Part shown: in pieces, positions 13,127 to 13,238 of the stretch | Layout of the letters: each line of letters begins with the position of its first letter | How positions within the stretch are numbered: the first letter of the stretch is position 1 | Origin: Chryseobacterium sp. | GTDB taxonomy: Bacteria; Bacteroidota; Bacteroidia; Flavobacteriales; Weeksellaceae | Assembly: GCA_017989575.1 (NCBI GenBank) | Contig: JAGNPP010000039.1 | Coordinates: 1-13,238 of the forward strand | Length of the DNA: 13,238 nucleotides | Reading direction: 5' to 3' | Position numbers and translations under genes: made by a program | The notes under the pieces: generated by a model | The model's database searches: none | What the model was told of the DNA's origin: nothing | The model's input: only the letters and a program-made list of their open reading frames with translations

Positions 13127-13238
13127 TTAAAAAAACAGCGCTAACTGATTAGATTTCACGGTTTCATATTTTAATGAAGGTTTTTTGGGAAGAAAATTAT
13201 AAGCAATTATTCCTGCTACAAGGTTGGTCATGAAGTTT
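13127..13238 (-). CDS. C-terminal end of an unidentified minus-strand ORF, possibly a transposase
   Basis: Reading in from the right edge on the minus strand, 36 codons stay open to a TAA at 13129-13127. The peptide begins NFMTNLVAGIIAYNFLPKKP and ends SNQLALFF. A hydrophobic helix followed by 'AY.FLPKKPSL' and a short polar tail is reminiscent of the C-termini of some IS4/IS5-type DDE transposases in Bacteroidota, but the piece is too short to decide and no catalytic residue is in view. The reading frame is clean and the amino-acid composition protein-like, so a real gene is more likely than chance. Confidence 0.45.
   Translation of the reverse strand, partial: NFMTNLVAGIIAYNFLPKKPSLKYETVKSNQLALFF

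Overview
The window looks like the chromosome of a flavobacterium of the Chryseobacterium/Elizabethkingia type (Bacteroidota). The evidence is low GC and AT-rich intergenic DNA, almost no Shine-Dalgarno sequences, promoters of the Bacteroidota form TTG-N19-TAnnTTTG (best example 416-445), a SusC-type plug motif, a GIN-domain lipoprotein, and protein sequences that resemble flavobacterial homologues throughout. No rRNA, tRNA or CRISPR array was seen.

Left part (1-2027): the window opens inside an IS982-family transposase read on the minus strand, whose probable element end is near 332. Next come a GbsR/MarR-type regulator with a textbook promoter, a degenerate copy of what looks like a dispersed flavobacterial repeat plus a terminator, a small unknown membrane protein, and an SRPBCC-fold protein.

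Centre-left (2030-5175): this is the most unusual locus. An ECF sigma factor is followed 11 bp later by an 827-residue protein that joins four parts: a short anti-sigma-like cytoplasmic segment, one membrane helix, a SusC/TonB-dependent-receptor plug-like domain without a barrel, and a complete YfbK-type von Willebrand A module. It could be a one-protein surface-sensing anti-sigma factor. A possible ECF-type promoter precedes the pair and a strong terminator follows it.

Centre (5231-8261): dihydrolipoamide dehydrogenase (lpdA) with its own terminator, a patatin-like phospholipase whose start lies only a few bases after that terminator, and a convergent lipoprotein alpha/beta hydrolase overlapping the patatin 3' end by 29 bp.

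Centre-right (8367-12178): a voltage-gated potassium-channel-like protein with a C-terminal zinc ribbon is divergent from a RES-Xre toxin-antitoxin pair. Between them lie two identical 12-bp palindromes 21 bp apart at the antitoxin promoter, presumably the antitoxin operator. The toxin runs without a visible terminator into a Nif3-family gene and a CT398-like coiled-coil protein whose four expected zinc-ribbon cysteines are all replaced. A bidirectional terminator closes this transcript.

Right part (12197-13238): a minus-strand lipoprotein-like GIN/DUF2807 protein built from about eight SSSG-marked repeats, then the C-terminal end of an unidentified minus-strand ORF that may be another transposase. 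All identifications come from reading the sequence; no database search was possible.
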